Position numbers and translations under genes: made by a program. This document shows positions 48,660-58,935 of a stretch of 64,000 nt of DNA, in pieces. Under the pieces are notes generated by a model. The model was given only the letters and a program-made list of their open reading frames with translations, did no database searches and was not told the DNA's origin. The number at the start of each line of letters is the position of its first letter. Within the stretch, counting starts at the first letter, position 1. The stretch spans positions 2,275,098 to 2,339,097 of the forward strand of contig OX621164.1 in NCBI GenBank assembly GCA_951640195.1. Direction: 5' to 3'. Source of the stretch: Porpolomopsis calyptriformis (Eukaryota > Basidiomycota > Agaricomycetes > Agaricales > Hygrophoraceae).

Positions 48660-48930
48660 TGCATCCCATTTTTCATTTTATCTTATTGCAACCTTTCTTA
48701 ATCTTATCTTATCCCCCCCACAACTTTCCTTTGTTATCTATTACTTGTAGATTAGAGGGGAAATTGCTATTGGTCGGTGATGACACTATCCATAGTTGTA
48801 CAGCAGCTGAGTCAGCCATTCCATGGATTGCGATTGAGTTGTAGAGTTCAAACTCAGACTAGATAAGTAGTATAGTTAGGGTTTGTAGACTCAGTTTCGA
48901 TCCCAACAGAGACACCCCCCCTTAGCTTTT
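48652..48930 (+). repeat. 3' LTR of Gyp-D (family H)
   Basis: Starts TGTTATGATGC right after a purine-rich GAAGGGAGAGTGA tract and aligns to the minus-strand LTR at 1-368 (shared TTTTATCTTAT, GGTCGGTGATGAC, CAGCCATTCCATGGATTGCG, AGTTTCGAT). The outer end is uncertain, at CAACA near 48908 or a little further. Confidence 0.7.
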
Positions 48931-48965
48931 AGCTGAGATCTTGGTCCCCTCCATTGAGCACCCTA

Positions 48966-49857
48966 AGCATGACTGGGAGGCCCCTGCACCTTAACACTGA
49001 ACCCCCTCTTTGTTTCATCTGTCAATGCAAGCACAAACTCTCAAAATGCAAAGAAACGACATTGCCAAATGGAAAACAAATGTTTGTGAAATGTTCTGAT
49101 AGCAAACTCATCAAATGGAATGGAGGATCCACTATCTGCTTCTTCTTCAATACTACCAAAAAATACAAATATCAACACTCAGATCTCCACATATGCTCCT
49201 TCTGCAGTGCCAACAATCACAGCACCTCCTCTCGCAGATGCATCTAACTTATCAGCATTATCAATTATTTATTCCATCTCATCTGATGCATCTCATCTCA
49301 TCAATTCACTTCACTTCAACACCTCATTCCACCCTTCCAATCAGAAAATTTATCTTGACAACCTGCAAATCACACATCACCCATCTAACAACAATCACAA
49401 TTTCTCTCACATCCACACCCCCTATAGCCCTAACACCTTCTTCTTCTATCTCTCCAAAGCCAACATCATGCATCTGTATCCAGAACTCCCCTTCAAACTG
49501 AAATACAGCTTTTCATTGGGACCCATCCTACCAATCTCCCAATCTTACACCCCTGACAATCCTCCCTCTGCATATCTCTATTCTGACTTCATCAATCAAT
49601 ACATATCAGATGAACTCATCAAAGGATGTTTCACCAGTCCATTCACCTGTGAACATTTAGAATCAAAAATTAGCCATTTTCATTCCTCCCCCATTCAAGT
49701 TGCTATTGTCAACAATGGCCCTGACCTCCCACCCAAGCTTTGTTGCTGTTGCAACCTCTCATTCAAAGGTCTCACCTCTGCTTCTGTAAATGACCTAATT
49801 GACTTGAACAATTTTCACACCAAATGGTTCACAGCCATAGACTGTGCCAAATCATAA
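48966..49857 (+). pseudogene. YR-retroelement gag-like zinc-finger protein and start of RT
   Basis: First part 48969-49247: LCFICQCKHKLSKC (CxxC…H…C), GGSTICFFFNTTKKYKYQHS and HICSFCSANNHSTSSRRC, two to three Cys/His clusters as in the gag-like first frame of such elements. From 49246 the frame shifts to LYPELPFKLKYSFSLGPILP, YLYSDFINQYISDELIKGCF (N-terminal extension of RT) and LPPKLCCCCNLSFKGLTSAS, where related elements read KLRICRHLSKG. Confidence 0.65.
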
Positions 49858-51177
49858 GATTATTTCATCCATTACCACTAATCAACCACCTACTCATTCA
49901 ATATTCTCATTTACCCCAACACACCATCATATCACTAGTGTAGCAGTTTGCAAGCCAGTCTTGCTTAAAGCACTATGACTCTACAACATATTCTGATCAA
50001 TTTCATCACCAGGTTAGCTCCACTCCAGCCGGTGCCCAGGTGGCATGTATGGATGTTGAAGGAGCCTATCACACTATACCAATCAAACCCAACTACAAAA
50101 AATTCAACATTGTCCATTTCCTCAACCTCTTTTATATCAATCACAACATCCCATTCAGCACAGCATCAGCTCACAGCCTCCAAGGAAAAGTTGCAGATGC
50201 TATAGTTGATATACTACACAGCCTAAATATCCATCCCATCATCAAATGGGTTGACAACTTCATAATCTTTTGCTTTCCCTCATTATCTAGTCCTTACTCA
50301 TTACCCAAATTTCCCTCCTTCCTATATAACTATGATCTCCCCCATCTCCCCCATCTCATCTCACCCCTTGGCATCCCATAGCACAAGGAGAAAGGACAAG
50401 ATTTTGGTTCAACCTTTCCCTATCTTGGGTTCTTATGGGATTTATCGCTCAAGACTATCTTGATCCCTGACAAGAAATGCATCAAACATCTCTCTCACAT
50501 CAATTCCTTCCTAACAAACTACAAAGCTCACAAAGCACTCAAAAAAGATGTCCAAAAGATTGGCAGTTCTCCCTTCCACCTCTCTAATCTTCTTGTGGTT
50601 GTTATCCTTCCCTAATGAATTCACACCTCATCATCCACCCCTTTCAGTCATCATAGACTTAAAATGGTGGTCTCAAGCCCTCAATGACCATTCCTTCTCA
50701 AGATCACTCACCCCAACCTCGACCCTGACTGATCTTTGCATATAGGTCAATGCCTCCACTGACTGGGGCATTGGTATTCTCATTGGTGATCACTGGGAGG
50801 CATGGCATCTTCTGGAAGGTTGGAACTCATCTCAAAGGAATATAGGTTGGCTTGAAGCTGTCACCATTGAACTTGCTATAGGCTCACTCATTATGCTAAA
50901 TCACAAAAACCTCCACATACTCATTTATAGTGACAACATGGGTGCTATCGGCACCTTTCAAAATGGTTGCTCTCGAAATTTTGAAGTCAACCTAGTAATA
51001 CATCACACTGAAAAATCATTAGACCTTAGTAGTCTCTCTATTCAATTAATCTATGTAGAATCCTCTTCCAACCTTGCTGATCCCATCTCCAGGGGTCTCC
51101 TTCCTCCTGCACACCTTTGCTTACCCCCTTCCCACATTCTTGATGCATATTCTCTGCAGTTCCTTCTCCATGCTTAA
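49858..51177 (+). pseudogene. YR-retroelement reverse transcriptase and RNase H
   Basis: RT motif A is ACMDVEGAYHTIPIKP (catalytic D kept). The active-site box is IIKWVDNFIIF, where relatives have an aspartate pair, so the second D has become N. The connection region has PYLGFLWDLSLKTILIPDKK. RNase H starts VNASTDWGIGILIGDHWEAW, with IYSDNMGAIGTFQNGCSRNF and LIYVESSSNLADPISRGLL (51060). Several stops and frameshifts (50380, 50745). Confidence 0.75.
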
Positions 51178-51239
51178 TTATATCTCTCTCTCAGTACCTA
51201 GCTAATGTTAATATCCGCGACAAAGTAATCAAGCTATCT

Positions 51240-52477
51240 GCTCTGTTCCCTGATCCTCAACTCTCCAATCAACAATCCCCCACCTCTCTCCCAGCTAAGA
51301 TGCACCATTCTAAATCTCACAAACCTCATAAGATGAATATCATCTCCCCCTCTATCTTCCATCCCCACATCCTAGCAAGTGACTGCTTAAACATATGGTT
51401 TTCTCCACATTCCATCTCCACCCAACTACCTCTCTCTGTCATATTCCCACAGACAATTCTGGCAAAAAGGTGCAAGGTCCTGACCTCTTCACTGGATGTC
51501 TCCACACAATCTAGATATAGCACCAGACTACTCAGATTTACCCAATTCTGCAACAGACTTGGCATCGCAGAAGACCTACATATGCCAGCATCTGAGAACC
51601 TGCTCTCCTTGTTCGCAGCAGATACTACAGGCAAAATCTCTAGTTCAACCATTGACACATGGCTCTCTGGTCTACATGCCTGGCACATTATACAAGATAC
51701 ACCCTGGTTTAGAGGAGAAATCCTCTCACAGGTCAAGAAAGGTGTCCACAAACTAACACCTGATACCTCACATCGCAAGAAATAACCTCTGGTCACCATT
51801 GAACACTTATATACCCTGAGGCAAGACCTAGATCTCTCCAACACCCATGATATTGCTGTATGGGCAATTACAACTATAGCCTTCTGGTCTTGCTATCAAC
51901 TGGGAGAACTTCTCATACCAGTCCTCTCCAACCCAGACCCTGGCAAACATGTCACTCACTCCACTCCAATATCCTTCTCAGAGATCAACACAATCAAATT
52001 TACCTCTTTATGCATCCCATGGATAAAAACCACTCAAAAAGAAGGAGCTAACATCTCCATCACCTCCCACTCCCACCCCTTATACCCTTTGACTGCTCTC
52101 AAACTTCATTTATTAGTATCCAACAATGTTCCCTCTCACGCCCCCTTATTCTCTTATATCACTGCAAACAAAGACTAGTTACCCATGACTCGAGACTGGT
52201 TTCTCAAATGCTGCAATGCCATCTGGAGCGATCTCAGACTAACAGTGATAACCAGACACAGCTTCCACATAGGTGGTGCATCGCACCTATTATTATTAGG
52301 TGTACCCCCAGATATTGTAGCCACTCAAGGTTGATGGCACTCCAGATCCTTCTTGGAATACTGGAGAAGGATTGAAGCCATACTGCCCCTCTTCATCTCA
52401 TCCTCTACTCCAGACTTCCATATCACAGCTCTCTCTTCTGCTATAGCTGCTTATCAAAAATATCACAATTTAAAATA
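51240..52477 (+). pseudogene. YR-retroelement tyrosine recombinase, catalytic Arg lost
   Basis: N-terminal SAM-like DNA-binding part: LDVSTQSRYSTRLLRFTQFC, LSLFAADTTGKISSSTIDTW, LSGLHAWHIIQDTPWFRGE. Catalytic part: AVWAITTIAFWSCYQLGELL (family CCRLGEL, so the first catalytic R is Q here), then RHSFHIGGASHLLLLGVPPD at about 52254-52313, where the family has HxFRIGG, then QG, a TGA and WHSRSFLEYWRR, where the family has QGRW and the nucleophilic Tyr of the EYW segment. The R-to-Q and R-to-H changes and CGA-to-TGA stop are all CpG transitions. The intact enzyme would integrate circular cDNA by strand exchange. Confidence 0.8.
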
Positions 52478-52795
52478 AGAAACACCATCTCATCAAGCAG
52501 TTTGGGGTTGTTAGGTCATCTCAGACTCGATGCTTGTGTGCTTTGTGATGAGAGGTTGGTTCATTCTTTATGACCCTCAAATATCTCAGACCACCTTAAC
52601 ATGCTCAAAAGTTTGGGTCCTGATACTAGTCTCATTTTTCTTTTCATATCAAGTATCCAACAACACTCTCAATGTACCCAAACTTTTCCCCCAAACCAAA
52701 AGAAATTGTAATCAACATTTTTAGACTATTATTATTATCAATAAAATTTTAATTATTGATTCTCATCCTTCAATTTCTTAAGGTTGTACACTACA
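52478..52795. other. YR-retroelement 3' region
   Basis: No gene. AT-rich, with AATAAAATTTTAATTATTG near 52740-52758, a plausible polyadenylation region for the element. Confidence 0.4.
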
Positions 52796-52982
52796 AAGCA
52801 GGGTGTTGTGTACTGTAAGTTACTGTTGTATTCCAGTAGCCTCTAGGTGCCTAACAAATGCTTCTAATAGATACTCTCCTCCACATGGATCATGGAGGAC
52901 CTTGATTCTGGTATCATGCTAAGTCTAACACCATGCTTCATACTTCTAGTATGTATTAAATGTTTCCAATTTTCTTGCTAAT
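52796..52982 (-). pseudogene. Copia integrase fragment
   Basis: Minus strand aligns to Copia-1 14447-14625: LARKSETFDAYRKYEAW region, then AFVRHLEAA and the start of the HDTPQHNGVAE region, highly decayed. It ends abruptly at the TG of the 1.7-kb unit, so that unit (or a rearrangement at its end) cut the fragment. Confidence 0.7.
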
Positions 52983-54677
52983 TGTCACAACTGTAGTTGC
53001 AAGTCTTTTCATTAATCACAAGGCAGGCCTTGGAGCTTAATAAGTCTAGAAGGATGTAGAAAAAGGTTCTGACAGGAATGTCTTCATAAAGGGTGATGAT
53101 TCTGTCAGTATTAAGTTTGACTTCTATAAAGAAGTTCTGTTGTGGGTTAAATCCATTTCATGCCTCTGCTGAGAGTTTAGGGAATATAGGCATGAATAGT
53201 TGGCTCAATGGTTTCGAGTTTATGTTTCTCTTTCCTTGTTCTGATGGAAAGGGAGTCTGATGATTCTGATTGCGTTCGTGCTACTACAAGTAATCTCACA
53301 GGAGGATGAAGTGATGATCCGCTTCACCCTCAGGGTTTATATAGTATTTCTAGAATAGGAGTCATTATGAGTCAGCTTCTGCAGTCACCCCATTTTCTAT
53401 TGTTCACAGCCTCCAATTTAAGGTTTGCTATTGTTCCTAGTCATACTGTGGAAGGCTGTTGTGCTTCTGATGACTCAATTCTATTGGGCATAGCCTTCCG
53501 CAGCACTGGGTTGTGTTGTCTCATGACTAGTTCCTATTGTTCTTCTGGTCATGAGATTGCCATTGTTTCTATCTCTTGTCTGGCATATCGGGTTTCTCTT
53601 CTTTGTCTGAGAAAGCTCCTTTTGGTCATCCCTTTGTATGCTGGCATATAAAAGGTGTGGAGTTGTATCCCTATACTTCAGTTCAATCCTCGTCAATCAT
53701 CATGACTCCCTCCCACCAAGGCCACTACGTCCAATTCTTCAAGCAGTCTGGGGTGGTGCATCGCACTGCCCCTGTCTTTCTTGACTGCAATTCCTTTCAC
53801 TACTACCTTCAGCATATCCCTTCTGATGCTGACCTCTGTTAGTCTTCCTTCTCCTGCTTTGCTTGCAGTGGCAAGTACAAAGTCAAGAAGTGTCTGTTCA
53901 TTCACTAGCCAATCCAGCATACTTGTGGCTTGATAGAGGATCCGCTTGGTAAGTACTTTGTTTTGTCTTCATTAGTCTGTGTTTATTGATAATAGGCTTT
54001 CTTTTCTTAGCTTAGGATAATGATGCCCCTCCCCCTACTTCCCAGCTCCCTTTGGAGGAGCAAGTCGATTGGAGTTCCAATCATTGGGGGCACCCTCTCC
54101 CTTTTGCTAATCCCAAGCCTGAGCACTGGGCTGCCAGTCCCCCCTTCCATCCTTAGACCCCTGGTCCATTAAGTTCTTTGTCAAGTGGTAAGCTCTTAAC
54201 TCTCTCACCCTCTTCATGATTGCTGACTCCTTATTCCTTAGTTGAAGATTTGTCGTCATCATTGACTAATGTCAATGTCAAGATTGAGGAGGAAGAAGTT
54301 CCTCCCAGTTTGTTGTGGAGTCCTACCAATGATTGGTTGGGTGAAGAAGCAAGAAAGATTGCAATGAGTTTTGTTGAGGGGAAGGCTGCTGAGTTGCAGG
54401 CCTCTGGTGGAGACACCAATGGGGCAATCTATTGGGGAAATAAGTTGGCCACATTAGATAGTCAAGTAGTTTCAAGTTTCATAGAGTTCTTGAGGGATAG
54501 CATGGTGCAGGAGATTGCCAAGATGGACTAGTTTAATTAGTTAGTTGGACATGGACTCCCCCTCTTGTACAAACAGTCTCTGCTGCCAATAAAGACAGCC
54601 CCCTTCCAAAGAGAACAGGCATAGAAGAGAAAGGAAAAGAATGGAAATTTAAGAGAGTGAACACCAATTTCATGACA
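52983..54677 (+). mobile_element. 1.7-kb TG…CA unit, left copy (decayed)
   Basis: 1695 bp, TGTCACAACTGTAGTTGC…CCAATTTCATGACA. The whole sequence is an inverted copy of 58776-60485. Its gene (from 53701, MTPSHQGHYVQFFKQSGVVH) has the same three exons as the right copy but with stops (for example TAG for the Trp codon near 53840). AATAAA at 54588-54593. Flanks CTAAT and CTAGG do not form a convincing duplication: left flank is Copia DNA, right flank is Gyp-A gag DNA, so one side was probably rearranged. Confidence 0.75.
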
Positions 54678-55277
54678 CTAGGCCAGATCTTCCAGTTTCA
54701 CGGATGTTGCCATTTCTTAACCTTTGGATGGCCACTCTGTCCTTGAGTGTGAATGTGCCTGGTCTCAAGGCTACTTCATTTTCTTGTTCGAACAACCTAT
54801 TCCTGTCGTTCCTCTTCTTACTTCCATGTCAATGTTTATCGACTCGATCAGCTGTGGCTTGCCATCTCTGATAGATGGAACTTGTCTTGTCTTCTTGTCA
54901 AGGATGGCAAAGCTCAGCTTCTGCTTGTTGAAGAAGTTCATCTTCTTCATCCCTATCTGGACAAATGGTTGTATCCGTCTTATTTCGATGGGTGTTCTCA
55001 CTATTCTTATGCACCATAACCTTATTAAGGTCATTGGCTAGCTTCATGAATTCCTTATAACAAATTCCACCTATTCTCATCTGAATGAGTACATTGACCC
55101 AATCAACTACATTAGAGAGCGTCTCACTTGATGCCTCACGATTCTGCAGGCACTTTTCTTGTCATCTCTTATTACATGTAACAGTCGACATCTGACTGGG
55201 TGTGGGCGACAGGTCTTGTTGCTCATATTGGTTGTCTATTTCATTACACTGTAATAGATTTAACATTTGATGAATGT
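54678..55277 (-). pseudogene. Second copy of Gyp-A gag fragment
   Basis: Aligns to 6580-7173 (shared ATGGCCACTCTGTC…, ACAGGTGTT/GGGTGTTCTC…, TAATAGATTTAACATTTGATGAA) with mostly CpG differences. It ends exactly at the LTR at 55278. Confidence 0.85.
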
Positions 55278-55885
55278 TGATACGTCTGCTTCGTGTATGA
55301 GAACCGAACACAGAACAAGGTGTGAGGACAACTATAAAGAGTCTCTACACAGTCTATGATCAATGATTGTGGATAGGAAGTCTTTGATCATTTGCGAATG
55401 TGATTGATCAGGGAATCGGAAGAATCGGAGAATTAAAGGAGGAAGTCTTAGAAGATCTAGAGAGGATCTAGACTCAAGAGTGAGAGAGAAGTGAATATCT
55501 AACTTGTTGGATCACTAGCTACAACATACAGTATATATATCTTCTAGTACAAGGATCCCTTTGAATGTATATAATAAAAGGGGAGCCTCTCTAATGATCT
55601 AAGGGGAAAGTAGTGAATGGGAATGAAGGAATCGAATGAAAAGGGAGAAATAGAAGAGAACTGATGCCTTTGAATAGTGTCTTCCCTTTGATATACAAAC
55701 TTTCATTCGCGTTCGGAAAGCTTCGATCGCGTTCGGAGCATTCGATGATTCTCGAACTCATTCGGGACGTTCAGGAGCTATCAGGAGCGTTCGGAGGGTT
55801 TGAGTTTGTGTTCGAAGGACTTGATAGGCGTCTAGTATTTGTATAGTTGAATATGCGGTGCTCAGGGGATGGAGGGGTCATATCA
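55278..55885 (-). repeat. LTR, TGATAC family subtype I, second copy
   Basis: 608 bp, TGATACGTCTGCTTC…GGGTCATATCA, close to 376-984. Left flank ATGT corresponds to ACGT in intact Gyp-A gag; the right flank is unrelated to gag, so DNA on that side was lost or replaced. Confidence 0.85.
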
Positions 55886-55974
55886 TCTCCTCCTCACTGA
55901 AATGTTGACTGTCCTCAGTCAATCACGTGATTTGCCGGTAATTGCCAAGGCACGTTTATAAGTGTGACAAGTGT

Positions 55975-57546
55975 GTCACATTCTTCTTCAGACATGACTG
56001 TCTTCAAACCGCATACCACAACGCCAAGAAAACTGCAACAAGCCATTCAAAATAACAAAGAACATTATCAATATCGCGAAACAGAAGATTTGTGACCAAA
56101 TGAGGTCGCTTCCAGATGGGGTTGCCGAACCCAAAGACTATAAAGTCTGGGGGCAACAGTTTTGTAAATTGCTGATAAGTCTTGTGTTTTTTAATTGTTT
56201 TTCTTCGCTAATCCATCTTTTTAGATCGCATATAATCAGGTTATGAAGGCCCTGAAGCAAACATCAATGGACAATGAGGTCATCGCGTGGCAAAAGGAGG
56301 CCCATGAGACCTTCAACGCTTTTGAGGAATGAGAGTGATTGGAGTGGGCGGGGGAGATGTTGATGCCAAGACTGGCAGAGGTGGTGCATCGGGAGGTTGA
56401 GGAGAAAGTGGAGGTGGAGAGGGTAGAGCAAGAGCGAAGGGATGAAGAAGAATGCGAGGCAAGGGAGAGGGCAGAGGCATCTGCATGGGAGGAACGAGAG
56501 AGGGTCGAGCATGAGGAGCAAGAGGAGCGAGAGCGAGCAGAGCGTGAGGAATGAGAGGAGCGCGAGCAGGTTGAGAGGGCAGAGCGGGAGGTGCGAGAGA
56601 AGCGGGAGTGAGAGGTACAGGAGGAACAGGATGTGGAGGATCGGAAGCAGGTGGAGGAGACCTACGAGAGGCTCCTCCAGTCGCTTCTGGATGGCAAAAT
56701 CGACGAGGAGGAATTCTGTCGAGAAATGGAAAAGGCAGTGGGTGAGGGCAGAACGAAGGTGGCAGAGGTGTCAGCAGATACGCCAGACATGACGGGGGCA
56801 ACGACGGAGACAATGGAGGATGGGCATGAGCCCCCAGTTGACGAAGACGAATTGGCGGCAGCAGCGCAATCGCTGACTGGTGAAGACGAGATTGAGAGGT
56901 CCAAGGCAGCGTATCGGGAGAGGATGGCAGAGAAGGGACGCTCCCTTCCAGTGATAACAATGCAGGAGTACCACAAGTGAAAAGCGATGGAGGAGACTTT
57001 GCGCCTGGTCAAGGGCAAAGTAAGTCTCTCTTTCTTTTTCTCTTATTTTTGTTTTTATTAATGGACTCTTTTATTTCGTAGTGTGATTTCTGCAAAAAGG
57101 TCAGCGCGGAATGCGAAATTGGCCCCGCCAATCCATTGTGCGCCAAGTGCATAACGGATAAGCGCGGGTGTTATTGGAAGGGGGAGAATCGGCTGGGGAA
57201 GAAGTATAAACTGCAGCCCAAGGCGGAATTGAAGGGTGCGACCAAGTCAGCGACGGCGGAAGAGTTGAAGAAGGGGGTTCGGAAATCGGTGAGGGCCGTG
57301 TCTCGTAAGTTTATTCCTTTTCTAATATTCTTTTTCTTTTTCTAATTTCTTCTTTCTATAGGTCCAGTAGTCTACATCAACGAGACCCCGCCCTTCAAAG
57401 AGGAGATGGTGGGCGAGAGTTCGAAGGAAATGACACGACCAATCGCAGGTCAGAAAGGGAAGGCGAAGGTGATGGCGGCCGATGAAGAGAAATCGCGGGA
57501 GGTTTTGGCAGCGATCGCGGAGGAGAAATCACATGTAAGAGCGTGA
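55975..57546 (+). pseudogene. Zn2Cys6 cluster protein with long coiled coil (copy 1)
   Basis: Exon 1 starts near 55995 (MTVFKPHTTTPRKLQQAIQN). After an intron ending TTTTTAG at about 56225, exon 2 gives YNQVMKALKQTSMDNEVIAW and a highly charged Glu/Arg coiled coil to 56980 (KQVEETYERLLQSLLDGKID, GEDEIERSKAAYRERMAEKG). Intron GTAAGT…CGTAG, then exon 3 (57082) CDFCKKVSAEC…LCAKCITDKRGC, a perfect CX2CX6CX8CX2CX6C fungal binuclear zinc cluster (57082-57171). Intron 57304-57361, then GPVVYINETPPFKEEMV and a second short coiled coil. All in-frame stops (five or six) are TGA, probably from CGA. Zn2Cys6 normally binds DNA; here the cluster is C-terminal to a coiled coil, which is unusual. A relic of the same gene is at 23148-23745. 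Confidence 0.65.
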
Positions 57547-57789
57547 ATCGTTGTTCTCGAAGAGATTTTGAGGGGTTTAGAAGAGAAGGAGGAGGAAATG
57601 GTTTGTGAGAATTTGTAGACTTGTACTTGTCTTGTATAATTTTTGTAGCCTTTAGTCTTTTCTCTTTTAAAATGTATTTTTGTTTCTAAAAAAATGAAAG
57701 AAAGACTTTGGAATGAAAAAAGTGCATAGCAATGTGTTACGGCAGGTTACAAGTCCTCGATCGCAATGCTATTGAGTGGTTCGCTAGCT
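57547..57789. other. Non-coding stretch downstream of the Zn2Cys6 gene
   Basis: Holds the presumed 3' end of the gene (decayed coiled coil LRGLEEKEEEMV to about 57605, then T-rich DNA). Nothing else seen. Confidence 0.4.
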
Positions 57790-58775
57790 AGCGAACATTC
57801 CATCTCTCTAAGTCATGAAGTTGATATATCGAGGAATCGTTTAGGAATTGCGATCGACCTTCAAGCGAAGTATGGGATGACTCTAAATGCAGCGATTGGT
57901 TAGTGTAAGATGGATCTGTCGAGCTCTGCGATGATATAAGCTTTCCCTAGGTTTCGAGATATCACGACCAGGGGTCCTAGGTATCGAGGACGCATTTTCT
58001 GATTGAGAGACTTCTCAATCTTCGTGTTCCAAATGAGTATGAGATCACCAGTTTTGAAGTCATAGTTGCGAATGGTTTTCTCGTGTCTCTTCTCGAATCG
58101 AATGGCGGATCATAGACAAGCGGTGAGAACCTTCAATTGAAGTTGCTCTAAGTCAGCATCTCATTTCTGTAGAGCAATCACGCATTGTGAAATTAGATCT
58201 GTTGTCGAGAGAACCGAATCCGGAGTGGGAAGGAGATATGTCACTTTGGAAATATCTAAAGGAAGTAATGGCTGAGATCCAGTGACGGAAAAGTAGGGTG
58301 AGCATCCCAATCATTTTTAGGTAGTGACGCACTCAGCCCAGAAGACAGAGTAGGCTCCGATCGACCATTGTTTCTGATCGCCATTGACAGCTTTGAATAG
58401 CGATTGTCATACGTCGAAGTGAGATCATTCAACTATTCCATTCGCACAAGAGTTGTATCTGCTGATGCGAATATGGTTGATCCGATAGTGCTTGGCGAGG
58501 TGATCTACGGCTTCTAAGAAGGCTGTTCCATTGTCTGTGACAATTTCTCGAAGGGAGCCCTAGCGACAGATTATATCCTCGAAGATCCATTCGCTAATTG
58601 ATTTAGCTGTTTCCGAACGAAGCATTTGGAATTTGGGATAGTGGGTGAGGGAGCATCATCCTTGAATGATATATCAAAAAGGACCAGATCGCGGCATATG
58701 CATAGTGTCAACATAGATTTTGGCGAATAGGGGAGCTGGCATGGAGATGGTTGGAGGGATGAGGGCTTACATAGT
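57790..58775 (-). pseudogene. Gyp-B integrase core and C-terminal domain
   Basis: Minus-strand continuation of the pol region at 60491-61552, from which it is separated by the right 1.7-kb unit. Shows FAKIYVDTMHMPRSGPF (first catalytic D), SISEWIFEDIICR, REIVTDNGTAFLEAVDHLAK (second D), HIRISRYNSCANGIVE (E), GSQPLLPLDISKVTYLLPTP, TIRNYDFKTGDLILIWNTKI and MRPRYLGPLVVISRNLGKAY. Stops are mostly TGA. Once the unit is removed the frame runs from CHTCQVRQ into this segment. Confidence 0.85.
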
Positions 58776-58935
58776 TGTCATGAAATTGGCATTCACTCTC
58801 TTAAAAATTTCTCTCTTTTCTTCGTTCTTTTCTTTTTCTTTCTTATGACAGTTCTTTTGGAAGGGAGGCTGTCTTTATTGGCAGTGGAAACTACTTGTAC
58901 AAAGGGAGGAGTCCATGTCCGACTAGCTAATTATA

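Larger units (their letters stand above)
48951..52477 (+). mobile_element. Tyrosine-recombinase retroelement (DIRS-like RT/RNase H/YR), decayed
   Basis: A gag-like Cys/His protein, an RT-RNase H and a tyrosine recombinase follow each other on the plus strand, the set known from agaricomycete elements of the DIRS-like/YR-retroelement group that integrate without a DDE integrase. No split direct or inverted terminal repeats were identified. The element lies between LTR H (48.65-48.93) and a Copia fragment (52.8 kb). Confidence 0.75.

Noticed and set aside
55886..55910. Short match TCCTCCTCACTGAAATGTT to Gyp-B DNA at about 60888-60912
   Set aside because: About 21 bases only. It may mean that the right flank of the LTR at 55278 is Gyp-B DNA, but it is too short to claim.
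56264..56960. Long Pro/Ser-rich minus-strand frame opposite the coiled coil
   Set aside because: It is the antisense of a Glu/Arg-rich coiled-coil exon; such GAG-rich sequence gives open Pro/Leu/Ser frames on the other strand.
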